Shown: piece by piece, positions 8,326 to 16,394 of the stretch | Numbering within the stretch: position 1 is the first letter of the stretch | Layout of the letters: the number at the start of each line of letters is the position of its first letter | Notes under the pieces: model-generated | Database searches by the model: none | The model's input: only the letters and a program-made list of their open reading frames with translations | Told to the model about the DNA's origin: nothing | Made by a program: the position numbers and the translations under genes | From: Tritrichomonas foetus | Taxonomy: Eukaryota > Parabasalia > Tritrichomonadida > Tritrichomonadidae | Reading direction: 5' to 3' | NCBI GenBank assembly: GCA_001839685.1 | Contig: MLAK01001406.1 | Coordinates: 1 to 16,781 of the forward strand | DNA: 16,781 bases

Positions 8326-9735
8326 ATGGAAAGGAAATCGCCCAGTACCATTGGTAATTATATTATTGGTGAACAAATTGGTGCAGGGAGCTTCAGCCAT
8401 GTCAATTTAGTTCGAGATAAGACAACGGGTCGTCAGCTCTGCGTGAAAATCATAAGCAAAGCGCGCATCGAAAAAGACAAAGATATTAAACACACTCAAG
8501 ACGAAATCAGCACGTTATCCAGCATTTTTCATCCAAACATTGTACGCTACCACCGACTCATGATGGACGATGATTTTATTTATATTTTTATGGAGCATTG
8601 TTCAGGGAAAAGCCTTTTAAAACTGATTAATGAACGTGGACCTCTTTCAGATGATTGCTGTAAACAAATAATGCAGCAGCTTCTAGCAACACTTTCATTT
8701 TTACACTCAAATCAAATTTACCACCGTGATATCAAACCTGACAACATCATAGTTGATTCAAAAATGAGAATTAAGCTTATCGACTTCGGGCTATGCTCGA
8801 ACAAGGGATCTTCAACAAACAGCATCCTTTCTTCAAATTCAAGTGATTCTAAAGACTTTCAAAACGCGAAAAGTTCAAGAAATGTGAACTGGCCGAAAAA
8901 ATGTAAAATATCCAAAAATGCATCAATTTCTGCCAATTATACTGCACAAAATACGTCAGGCTCCCAAAGTACACCTAATTCACGTTCAAATAGTCCAAAT
9001 AATATCTTAAATCCATTCAAACAATCACATTTTCAAAACAATTCGAATTTGACGTCCAATTTAAATTCTACATCAGGTCATATATCAAATAAACGTTCAA
9101 ATGTGACTTCACATTTAAAATATAGTGAAAAAATATCAAAATTGGAATCAAATGAAACATCAAAATGTCAGCAGCCAGATAGCAATTCAAATCCAGGCAC
9201 AAAAGTATCAAATGATAATCACTTATTAACAACTTTTTGTGGGTCCCTTATTTATACTGCACCAGAATGTATTCGAAAAGAGAACTATGATGGAGGTTGT
9301 GCGGATATTTGGTCGCTTGGAGTTACACTTTATGCAATGGTGGCAGGACACCTTCCTTGGGATCATCAAAAAGCGAATAGAAGTACAATGATGGCTATCC
9401 TCGAGGGTCCTATCGTTCCACCACATCAAGCAACACCAGCATGTGCAGACTTAATTATTCAAATGCTTCAGTATTATCCATCACAACGTCCAACAGCTGA
9501 ACAAGCCCTTACACATTATTGGTTTGCCGACCTGTCATGTGAAAAACCAAGTACATCAAACAAAAACTCAATTTGTTGTTCGACATGTTTAAAACCAGTT
9601 TTCTTGAAAATTAATTTCGATGATCGTCGTGTTCCATTTAGTAAGCATGGGCTGGTCAATGTGAGGCACATGAGCAGTAGAAAAAGGCTTAAAATGATAG
9701 ATAACACGAATCATCCATCTACATTTTCAGTGTAA
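8326..9735 (+). CDS. CAMK-type Ser/Thr kinase with activation-loop insert
   Basis: A protein kinase of 469 residues; all catalytic landmarks are intact. The glycine loop GAGSFSHV is at 19-26, the ATP lysine is K41 and the likely C-helix Glu is E60. HRDIKPDN spans 133-140, DFG 153-155, APE 312-314 and DIWSLG 327-332, with R388 in the QRPT motif. The T-loop TTFCGS and following Y-x-APE resemble AMPK/CAMK-group kinases, so Ser/Thr specificity is expected. Unusually, about 135 extra polar residues, rich in Ser, Asn, Thr and Lys, lie between DFG and TTFCGS (about 160-300). That interval is normally 10-20 residues. The frame stays open throughout and shows no splice motif. A C-terminal tail (405-469) has a Cys cluster (417, 418, 421) and a basic patch. 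There is no membrane segment. Substrates cannot be inferred. It converges with the INCENP-like gene. Confidence 0.95.
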   Translation: MERKSPSTIGNYIIGEQIGAGSFSHVNLVRDKTTGRQLCVKIISKARIEKDKDIKHTQDEISTLSSIFHPNIVRYHRLMMDDDFIYIFMEHCSGKSLLKLINERGPLSDDCCKQIMQQLLATLSFLHSNQIYHRDIKPDNIIVDSKMRIKLIDFGLCSNKGSSTNSILSSNSSDSKDFQNAKSSRNVNWPKKCKISKNASISANYTAQNTSGSQSTPNSRSNSPNNILNPFKQSHFQNNSNLTSNLNSTSGHISNKRSNVTSHLKYSEKISKLESNETSKCQQPDSNSNPGTKVSNDNHLLTTFCGSLIYTAPECIRKENYDGGCADIWSLGVTLYAMVAGHLPWDHQKANRSTMMAILEGPIVPPHQATPACADLIIQMLQYYPSQRPTAEQALTHYWFADLSCEKPSTSNKNSICCSTCLKPVFLKINFDDRRVPFSKHGLVNVRHMSSRKRLKMIDNTNHPSTFSV

Positions 9736-9737
9736 TG

Positions 9738-9771
9738 AATTCTTACAAATTTTCAAAAAAATTTAAGAATT
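9738..9771 (+). repeat. Hairpin just after the kinase stop
   Basis: AATTCTTA (9738-9745) pairs with TAAGAATT (9764-9771), with a possible G-T pair extending the base. It starts 3 bases past the stop codon. It could form in the 3' UTR; a role in RNA end formation is inference. Confidence 0.4.
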
Positions 9772-10261
9772 TTGGTAAATATTTGAAAATGGAAGAGAAG
9801 TTTTAAAATATGACCTTAGAAAGTTAACTGGTGATTTATGTAAGAGAATGGCTAGATTTCTTTGGTGAATGATCTATTACGATATGCACATCTCCATGAG
9901 AATGGCATATTTAGTAGGATAATCAGAAATGTTGAACCAATGCTTTTCTAATATTTTAATTTTATTGTTTGTAAATATTTTTTTTCAAAAAATGATTTGT
10001 CTTATTTCTTCTTTTCCGATTTTTTTCAAATCTTATTTGCTAAGTCTTGTTTGTTTGCTGATAATATTGGATATTTTTTTCTGGAACGAGAAAATTATTA
10101 ATTTTCGGAAAAAAAAAATGAACATTCGGGAACTCGAAAAGATGATTATAACAGTATGCACATAATATTGATAAAATGTTGATGATATCGATATACATTT
10201 CAAATATCATATTTTGCTAATCAGTTGAGTTTTTTTCTTTACCATCAAAAGGAAGTTCTGC

Positions 10262-10437
10262 TTTTTCTCATTCTAAACATTGATATTTAAAATTTTATTA
10301 TCATCAATTGTTTCTTCGAATGTCAGAAATTGCAATAATTCCCCATTCCATACTTTTTCCGTACTTTCGGCTAAAAAAGAGTATTCCAAAAATAGTTAAA
10401 ATAAAATTTAAAATATCAATGTTTAGAATGAGAAAAA
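10262..10437. mobile_element. 176-bp inverted-repeat element, MITE-like
   Basis: Arms at 10262-10299 and 10400-10437 are inverted copies of 38 bases with one mismatch (10289 against 10410). They enclose about 100 bases that carry no reading frame. Such near-identity over 38 bases is not expected by chance. The outer edges diverge at once, and I see no clear target-site duplication. The element lies 50 bases past the 3' end of the INCENP-like gene. It could be a small non-autonomous DNA transposon (MITE) or a long hairpin in the 3' UTR of either convergent gene. Copy number elsewhere would decide. Confidence 0.6.
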
Positions 10438-10487
10438 AGATTCATTAATTAAATTAAATGGATAATCATAGAAGTTAAAGAAAAAGT

Positions 10488-11081
10488 TCAAGCAAATCCA
10501 ACGGCTTTCTTGTAGTTTGCTTCTTCGGCTGGTGTCAAACCGTCAGCCGCCCACCAGCCACTGTCGCCTCGAACTTTAAATGATCTCTTTTTCTTCTCAA
10601 ACATTGAGCTCAAGTCGCAGGTCCTTTCAAAGTTGGTGAAAATCTTATCAGGGTCAACTGAAGCCTGCTTTTGAAGCTCAACGAGAAGATTTGCAGCTCT
10701 CGCCCAATCTGGAATTTCTTGTCCACGAATCTCGGCAGCATCCTCAACATAGTAATCTTCACAGTCACTTTCTTCTTCGCTGTCCTCGGGAATGTCGGAA
10801 ATGCGGTATTGCTTGACTTCGGATTTCTTTGATTGTTGAGGTTTGGAATTCTGAGCTTCTTGGTTAAGATTTGAATAGGTTTGACAAATGTCACTAACCT
10901 TGGGTTGTTTCTGCTCAGATGGGGATTGGATCGAGGCAATGAGATCGTCAATTTGGGATTCATAATCATTCTTGCCACTTGATTGTGATGCTGTGGTTGC
11001 ATCATTATCTGCAATGAGGGATTGCATCCAGTTGAGATGCTTCTCAAACTCTTGCTCTAAGTTGGCGTCACCCTTCGACAT
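10488..11081 (-). CDS. INCENP-like protein with IN-box (Aurora activator)
   Basis: INCENP is the chromosomal passenger complex subunit that binds and activates Aurora kinase through its C-terminal IN-box. In this 197-residue protein the C-terminus fits that box: IPDWAR (123-128), PDKIF (144-148), a Leu (157) and hydrophobic MF (160-161) before a basic KKKRSFKVR run (163-171), and a paired Trp (176-177). Just upstream, QYRISDIPEDSEEESD (91-106) resembles the acidic Tyr-containing segment that precedes the IN-box in animal INCENP. The TSS activation motif is replaced by G172-D173-S174, so Asp sits where a phosphoserine is expected. The N-terminus (8-24) may be a short helix. No long coiled coil is present, and the protein is far shorter than animal or yeast INCENP. 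The start has a TCATTTTT Inr 12 bases upstream. The assignment rests on motif pattern, not a search. Confidence 0.85.
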   Translation of the reverse strand: MSKGDANLEQEFEKHLNWMQSLIADNDATTASQSSGKNDYESQIDDLIASIQSPSEQKQPKVSDICQTYSNLNQEAQNSKPQQSKKSEVKQYRISDIPEDSEEESDCEDYYVEDAAEIRGQEIPDWARAANLLVELQKQASVDPDKIFTNFERTCDLSSMFEKKKRSFKVRGDSGWWAADGLTPAEEANYKKAVGFA

Positions 11082-11087
11082 TAATTC

Positions 11088-11095
11088 AAAAATGA
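11088..11095 (-). promoter_or_regulatory. Inr of the INCENP-like gene
   Basis: Read on the minus strand, TCATTTTT matches the trichomonad initiator, with the start at the A at 11093. That is 12 bases before the ATG at 11081. I see no TATA-like word about 30 bases upstream. This supports the chosen start. Confidence 0.75.
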
Positions 11096-11346
11096 TCTGT
11101 ACGTTTAGCTCTTTACTATGAAATGTGATTTGAGATTTTGCAAATGTAGATTATTGATCTAAACTTTTTCATAATATATATGGTCAATGACAAAACATAA
11201 AAGATTTGAATAATTCGAATGGATCCATTCATGAATTCACAACAAGAATATATAAATTTGTGGAAAGTGTGAAGAGGGAAAAGTTTTTTATTTAGAAAGA
11301 TTGTTTTAATTGACTTTTCTGTGATTGACATTCTTACTTTCATTTA

Positions 11347-11452
11347 CTTTCTTTCTTTCTTTCTTTAACTTTCTTTAATTCTTTCTTTCTTTCTTTAACT
11401 TTCTTTCTTTTTTTCTTTAACTTTCTTTCTTTTTTTCTTTAACTTTCTTTCC
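11347..11452. repeat. CTTT microsatellite with 22-bp higher-order unit
   Basis: About 106 bases of CTTT units are interrupted by TTTAAC at 11364, 11394, 11416 and 11438. The last three are exactly 22 bases apart, giving a higher-order tandem repeat. One strand is pure pyrimidine over long stretches. It lies about 260 bases upstream of the INCENP-like start. Confidence 0.9.
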
Positions 11453-11717
11453 TTGATAAGATAAATATCTCACTTCATCTTACCAATTGGGAATTTACTT
11501 CATCTTTGAATCTAAAGATAATACATTACTTTGGTTCTCTCAAATTCATTTTTGATGAATAATGATCCTGATTTTTGCTGTGAAATTTGATCAGAAGTCA
11601 TAAAAGGGCAAATTAATCAAGTTTAGATGTCGATCATTAGATATAAACCATAAAAGATAAATGTATTGGAGTTTTTTTGAGAAGTATAGAAAAACATTGA
11701 TATTTCAAGTTTCGCCC

Positions 11718-11744
11718 TTTATTAGATGTTGCACATCTAATAAA
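11718..11744. repeat. 12-bp perfect hairpin
   Basis: TTTATTAGATGT (11718-11729) and ACATCTAATAAA (11733-11744) pair perfectly around a TGC loop. It lies about 420 bases before the second Myb gene. No function can be assigned; an inverted binding site is possible. Confidence 0.6.
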
Positions 11745-12164
11745 AGTTTTGCAATTTTTAATATATGCACTTCATTAATTTGAAATATTTGTAAATTCAT
11801 CAATTTATTATTAATATTAATAAACTTTTGATCGAATATCTTTGTGCGTTTTGAAAATGTTTCTGTGAAGATGAGAAATGACAATTTTTTTCAATAAGGT
11901 AACCCAATTTATTTCAAAGTAATATTTCCAATGCAGAAATTTATATTTCGGATAATAGAATATGTTAGAGTTAAAGACAAAAGTATTATATGAATCACGA
12001 AACATTTTTATAGATATTTCGGTAAAGCTGATTCATTCTTTTGTGAATTCTTTGAGATAGACGATAAAGGGTCAAACTTTCATGATTTTTGTGTGATTTA
12101 TTCTATCAAAAGAAACTAATAGATTATGAAAAATCAATAATCAAACAGAAAAATAATTTAACTT

Positions 12165-12857
12165 ATGTATCCATATCCTTTAAATTATTCATATCTATTA
12201 CTCACAAAGCAACAACATACTTTCACTCCTGAAGAAGATATTAAACTGGAAACGTTAACAAATTCAAGCCAAAATTGGCATTTTATTGCAGGCAATTTTG
12301 AAGGGAAAACACCCCGACAATGCAAAGAAAGATATATGTATTATATATCAAAGAGACCATCTCCTAATTGGACTCCTGAAGAAGAGAAACTGTTAGAAAC
12401 AAAATTTGAAGAAATTGGACCACATTGGTCAAAAATGGCAACCTTTTTTCCGAATAGAACTGATGTTAATCTTAAAAATCATTGGTCTGCTATGCTAAAT
12501 CGAAAATCAAGGGAAGAAGTTGCGCAAAAAATAAAGGCCAAACAACAAAATACAGATTCTACGATACTTAATGATCAAGATCTTAATCATATCAAAAAAC
12601 TCAAAACTGATATGAAGATTCTAAAAAATGAGAAATTTCATCACAATCCTTCCATGGATCTGAATCAATGCAATCATATTATCGAAGAAAATAAGTACTC
12701 TAATGAACAGGAACAAGATAAAGTCATAGATAAAAGCAGAGATGACCTTATCATTGAAAGTGAGCAAAATGATAGTAAAGAGATTGCAGACAGAATTCCC
12801 CAAGAAGATTTTCCATCTTTTTCACAATTTGATGAAATGATTGTTGATGAACTGTAA
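12165..12857 (+). CDS. R2R3-type Myb DNA-binding protein, AT-rich gene
   Basis: Likely a nuclear transcription factor of 230 residues. The first repeat (about 18-62) has Phe20, Trp38 and Tyr57 at the aromatic positions. The second (about 67-113) has tryptophans at 69, 88 and 107. The second repeat's recognition helix reads NRTDVNLKNHW (97-107), closely like the c-Myb R3 helix in which the Lys and Asn contact bases. The C-terminal half (115-230) is charged and ends in an acidic, hydrophobic stretch (FPSFSQFDEMIVDEL). Here the Myb domain is N-terminal, the reverse of the gene at 413. It is an AT-rich gene throughout. I found no consensus Inr near the ATG, but an in-frame stop lies just upstream and the next Met is inside repeat 1, so the start is secure. 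The stop overlaps a TAAA word, a trichomonad polyadenylation-type signal. Confidence 0.93.
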   Translation: MYPYPLNYSYLLLTKQQHTFTPEEDIKLETLTNSSQNWHFIAGNFEGKTPRQCKERYMYYISKRPSPNWTPEEEKLLETKFEEIGPHWSKMATFFPNRTDVNLKNHWSAMLNRKSREEVAQKIKAKQQNTDSTILNDQDLNHIKKLKTDMKILKNEKFHHNPSMDLNQCNHIIEENKYSNEQEQDKVIDKSRDDLIIESEQNDSKEIADRIPQEDFPSFSQFDEMIVDEL

Positions 12858-12924
12858 ACGATTTACACATTTTCATCTCATCAAAACGTGACGTGTATAA
12901 GATATATATAGATATAGTAATTTA

Positions 12925-12944
12925 TAATCTTAACAGTAAGATTA
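12925..12944 (+). repeat. 8-bp hairpin past the Myb stop
   Basis: TAATCTTA (12925-12932) and TAAGATTA (12937-12944) pair perfectly around ACAG. It starts 67 bases after the stop codon, so it may lie in the 3' UTR. Any role is unknown. Confidence 0.45.
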
Positions 12945-14508
12945 AATATTATCGTATGCCATGCTGTTTAAATATTTTTGCTATGTTTTATAATAGTTGT
13001 CATCATTAATAATAAAATACTTGGATTCGATCATATTCATGTTCTTTTAGCCTAGGAGAGTATTTATATAATGTCATATTGAATAAGAGGAATAATTAAG
13101 ACAGAACGAAATATAATGAAATAATTTCTTCAAATCCAGATTATCACAATCGAAATAAATTGGTATGTACTCTATTGGGTTTTGTGGTTTTGTAGTATCC
13201 TTTGTGAGTTTCATGAATTTTACACTACCTATTGAATATCTTCGGAACCTTAGAAAGTGAAAATCACTGGAGGTGTTTTTATCATGAATCTAACGATAAT
13301 TTTTGCTCATTTTTCTTTTATTTTTCATCTCACAAAGAAGTAAAGATAAAGAGTCTAAAAACACAAAATCATTCAATGAAATAATTCAAATAAGAATGCA
13401 ACCGATAATAGTCTTGTTGTATGAAACTAACGAGAAAATACACAATTAAGGAAGATATGACCATTAATCTTAAAAATCAGATAGTAACAAGAAAGTTAAA
13501 ATACTACATAGAAATTCAGAAGTTATTGGGTTTGGAACAATTGATATGTGAGCAGAAATCAGTCTCAAAAACTGAGCTTCAATATTACAACATGTATTCA
13601 TCTAACTAAAGCTATTTTGGATAAATCAAGAGATATAATGATATTTTTCTGCTTGTCATTTCTAATTTTGGGATTCTTGTCGTATGTAACTAACCATTAA
13701 TATATAAAAAATCGTCATATCTATTGAAAAGTAGGGGTTAAAATGATGAATTTTTGTAACAGAATGATTTCTAAGGAAGAGTCATGAAAATAAATCATGT
13801 GGATTATATATGAAGGAAGACACTGTCTTAAATGAAAAGAAAAACATCAATTAGTGTCGGAAATGCGAATAGTGAAAAAAGAATTTCAATATCTTTGAAC
13901 TTCCGTAAAAAAAGAGTTCCAATAGAACAAGAAGACATAATCATAATTTCTTCAATTCTACAATGAAGAATTCCCATTAATTTATCTATATATTCTCAGA
14001 TGAACAAAGATTATTGGAAAAAATGATTTAAATCATAAGTATCTCTATCACTTTGTTTCTGATGTTTTTCATTGTGAATATAAGATCTTGTATAAAAGCT
14101 ATGATAACACATGTGTGTTTCCAAAACTGTAGATTATAGTTTCTATTTATCAAGATTAGGCCTTTTTCGTAAAATGATAGATAGGGGAATTATGATTTAT
14201 GAATACTATCTCGATCACATTATATCCGAAAATCTATATTTGGATTTTTAAATAACGTGAAATGTATCATAAACTATCAACAAGATAATAAGATATGAAG
14301 AATCAGATCGATTCAAAGAAATTAAGTGACGGAAGTTTATCAACTTTCAGAGTTTTTTTTTTGTTTTTGCGTATCAGATAGGATTCAATTAACCTCGTTC
14401 AATTACACTCTATCATCAATTTTTTCAATGGAAGGGTAGTCTTTTTCATTGTTGTAAAATATAATTTGATAATCGTCAACAATTTTTTTCGTAAGATCCT
14501 TTACTGGC

Positions 14509-14515
14509 TATATAA
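14509..14515 (+). promoter_or_regulatory. TATA-like word upstream of the Inr
   Basis: TATATAA lies 31 to 37 bases before the predicted start at 14546, the usual position of a TATA box. In such AT-rich DNA it may be chance, and TATA boxes are not a general feature of trichomonad promoters. Confidence 0.3.
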
Positions 14516-14543
14516 CTTTTTGATAGGTTTTCTTGAACTTTTC

Positions 14544-14549
14544 TCATTG
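14544..14549 (+). promoter_or_regulatory. Inr of the DegT-fold gene
   Basis: TCATTG matches the trichomonad initiator, with the start at the A at 14546, only 6 bases before the ATG at 14552. It shows that this bacterial-type gene carries a host-type promoter. Confidence 0.75.
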
Positions 14550-14551
14550 CA

Positions 14552-15748
14552 ATGTCTGTCCGCAAAGTCTGGTACGCCCCTAACATGAAGCAAGCCTACA
14601 ACGAAGAAGAAATTGAGGCAGTTAAGCAATGCCTCGAAGACGGATGGCTTGCCCCTGGACCAAGAACCGCAGAATTCGAAAAACAAGTTTGTGCAAAATT
14701 TGGAAAAAAATTTGGACTTTTCGTCAATTCAGGAAGTTCAGCAAATATGTTAGCCTACATTTCCGCCGGTATTTCTCAAGGAGTCGAAGTTATTACGCCC
14801 GCTTGCACATTTTCAACAACAGTCGCACCGCTTGTCCAGCTTGGCGCAGATGTCAAGTTTTGTGATGTACATCCAAATTGCTACATTCCAACCGTCGATC
14901 AAGTCTTAACGAGATTATCATCAAATACGAAAGCTATCGTCATTCCCAACTTACTCGGCAATAAACCCGATTGGAAACAGCTTAGAGAGAGGCTCAATCA
15001 GATGGGTCGATCCGATATCATTCTGATCGAAGATTCATGCGACACAATGACCTACACGGAAATAACAGATATTGCAACTTGCTCATTCTATGCAAGCCAT
15101 ATCATCACTGCTGGCGGCGGCGGCGGAATTGTTATGTTTAACGATCAGAAGCAATACGGAAAGGCGCTTTGCATTCGTGATTGGGGACGAGCAGGCTCGA
15201 ATTCTGAAGAATTTGGCGAACGTTTTAATCACGGGCTTATTGATGGCATTCAATATGATTGGAAGTTTATTTATTGCGAATTTGGATATAATTTCAAATC
15301 ATCAGAAATGAATGCTGCTTTTGGTCTCGTACAAATGAAGAAACTTCCTGAATTCGAAAGAAAGAGAGCCTCCCTCATGCAAAGATATTTGAATACACTA
15401 AAATCGAATGAATATGCCTCAAAATATTATAAATTCCCACAAACGGTCGTTGATGAACAGATTCTATGGCTTGCTTTCCCACTCGCATGTGCAGATAGAA
15501 CAGCCATTATTGAGCATCTTGAAAAGAATCAAATTCAAACTCGTGTCACAATGGCTGGAAACATCCTTCGTCATCCAATTTATGCAAAGAAATTTGAAGA
15601 AGAAGCGAAAATCGGATTCCCTGTAAGTGATCAAGTAATGCGGGAAGGTTTCCTTGTTGGATGCCATCACGGACTTACCGAAGAAGATGTTGATCGTGTA
15701 TGCGCTGTCTTGATAGAATTTGCACAAGAACGCCTTTCTAAACAATAA
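14552..15748 (+). CDS. DegT-fold nucleotide-sugar 3-dehydratase-like (His type)
   Basis: A 398-residue, full-length DegT/DnrJ/EryC1/StrS-fold enzyme, normally acting on nucleotide sugars in the cytosol. Visible family motifs are VNSGSSAN (58-65, cofactor phosphate), EDSCD (160-164, with D161 for the pyridine nitrogen), SFYASHIITAGGGGG (178-192), RDWGR (209-213) and GYNFKSSEMNAAFG (245-258). The residue aligned with the Schiff-base lysine is His183. His there marks the 3-dehydratases (E1/RfbH for CDP-sugars, ColD for GDP-sugars), which remove the 3-hydroxyl instead of transaminating. The RDWGR and GYN regions resemble RfbH most, but the Cys-rich loop that holds its [2Fe-2S] cluster is replaced by AGSNSEEF. 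Chemistry is therefore more likely ColD-like; the substrate is unknown. The family is mainly bacterial, so lateral transfer is likely. The start is fixed by an Inr 6 bases upstream. Confidence 0.92.
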   Translation: MSVRKVWYAPNMKQAYNEEEIEAVKQCLEDGWLAPGPRTAEFEKQVCAKFGKKFGLFVNSGSSANMLAYISAGISQGVEVITPACTFSTTVAPLVQLGADVKFCDVHPNCYIPTVDQVLTRLSSNTKAIVIPNLLGNKPDWKQLRERLNQMGRSDIILIEDSCDTMTYTEITDIATCSFYASHIITAGGGGGIVMFNDQKQYGKALCIRDWGRAGSNSEEFGERFNHGLIDGIQYDWKFIYCEFGYNFKSSEMNAAFGLVQMKKLPEFERKRASLMQRYLNTLKSNEYASKYYKFPQTVVDEQILWLAFPLACADRTAIIEHLEKNQIQTRVTMAGNILRHPIYAKKFEEEAKIGFPVSDQVMREGFLVGCHHGLTEEDVDRVCAVLIEFAQERLSKQ

Positions 15749-15806
15749 AAATAATAATCCTTTTCATTATCTAATTAATTCATAGTTTCATGAATTCATG
15801 GTTTTA

Positions 15807-15917
15807 TTATACCTCTGCATTACGACCAAAAGCTAAGCCAGAAAATCAGATTCGCCTTAGAATTGACTAAACTTGGTGGTAACCCTGTTCATGTTTGGCC
15901 GTCATGCAGAGGTATAA
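15807..15917. mobile_element. TA-flanked 101-bp hairpin: MITE or structured RNA
   Basis: TTATACCTCTGCAT (15807-15820) is exactly inverted at 15904-15917. With two mismatches the pairing extends inward to 15830 and 15894, through CCAAA and TTTGG. The core 15812-15912 is flanked on both sides by TA, as for Tc1/mariner-type insertions. Its GC content (46 of 101) is far above its surroundings. Read as minus-strand RNA, one mismatch becomes a G-U pair, and an inner stem (15833-15837 with 15856-15860) is possible. It begins 58 bases after the DegT-fold gene. It is not a tRNA or 5S rRNA as far as I can tell. Confidence 0.55.
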
Positions 15918-16359
15918 ATTTCAACAATTCATTATTTCAATAGTTTTGAATTTCGATTTATATATACTATGGTTTCTTTTGGTTTTTATGTATGAAATAA
16001 ATTTAAATAAAAAAATCATTTTTGGACATTAGATTTATTAGGTCGGACTAAAATAGAATCAGCAGTATTCATATCATAGAGTCAATTCAAAAATTCATGA
16101 AGAAATCTTCAATTCTTGAAAAGAGAAATGATATGACAAGATATACAATCAGAAATAAACGTTAGCTTTCTGTTGATCTCCTTCCAACTATAAATTTTTA
16201 TATTGCAATTTTCTTATATTTTCATTTTAGATTACTAATTGATATCATATTTTTAAATTAATATTTAACTATAAATTGATAAATATCAAGATATTAATAC
16301 GAATTGCGAATATTTCATGAACTTTTTGAGTAAATATTTTTGATATTATTTTCAGCATT

Positions 16360-16373
16360 TTTTCGGGCGAAAA
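16360..16373. repeat. 6-bp GC-capped hairpin
   Basis: TTTTCG (16360-16365) and CGAAAA (16368-16373) are inverted around GG. It lies 21 bases before the large palindrome. It is short and may be chance. Confidence 0.35.
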
Positions 16374-16394
16374 TTAAAAACATACATTATTATG

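Larger units (their letters stand above)
9736..10487. other. Convergent spacer between kinase and INCENP-like genes
   Basis: AT-rich sequence between two 3' ends. A small hairpin starts 3 bases past the kinase stop (9738-9771) and a 176-bp inverted-repeat element lies at 10262-10437. A 78-codon hydrophobic frame at 9929-10165 looks like chance translation of T-rich DNA. Confidence 0.6.
11096..12164. other. Divergent spacer, INCENP-like and second Myb genes
   Basis: AT-rich sequence of about 1.1 kb shared by two gene starts. It holds a CTTT-type microsatellite (11347-11452) and a tight hairpin (11718-11744). Minus-strand frames at 11116-11343 and 11817-12005 have the Ile/Phe/Lys/Asn-heavy composition of chance AT-rich frames. 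No gene is supported. Confidence 0.6.
12858..14543. other. Long AT-rich spacer, no clear gene
   Basis: About 1.7 kb between two plus-strand genes. It holds a hairpin at 12925-12944 and several short plus-strand frames (13421-13609, 13832-13966, 14111-14251). These are no longer than expected by chance at this composition. I see no RNA gene or mobile element. Confidence 0.55.

Noticed and set aside
8794..9228. The kinase insert as an unspliced intron
   Set aside because: The frame is open throughout, and no GTAYGT donor or ACTAACACACAG-type acceptor is visible. Its Ser/Asn-rich content resembles other low-complexity inserts in this window.
9929..10165. 78-codon plus-strand frame with a hydrophobic, membrane-like product
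   Set aside because: It is a translation of T-rich spacer DNA (Phe, Ile, Leu, Lys). It has no Inr and sits between two convergent genes. Frames of this length are expected by chance at this composition.
13421..13609. 62-codon frame with a Myb-like start and a NLKNQ word, sharing 16 bases with the second Myb gene
   Set aside because: It lacks the tryptophans, and one 16-base match is about what chance gives in a window this size and this AT-rich. No further alignment to the Myb gene is visible.
13832..14251. Successive short plus-strand frames suggesting a pseudogene
   Set aside because: Each is about 45 codons, GC is low, and dozens of such frames are expected by chance in this window.
15812..15912. 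tRNA or 5S rRNA gene
   Set aside because: The stem is too long and there is no cloverleaf or box A/B pattern. A stretch resembling the 5S AAGCUAAGC word falls in the wrong position.
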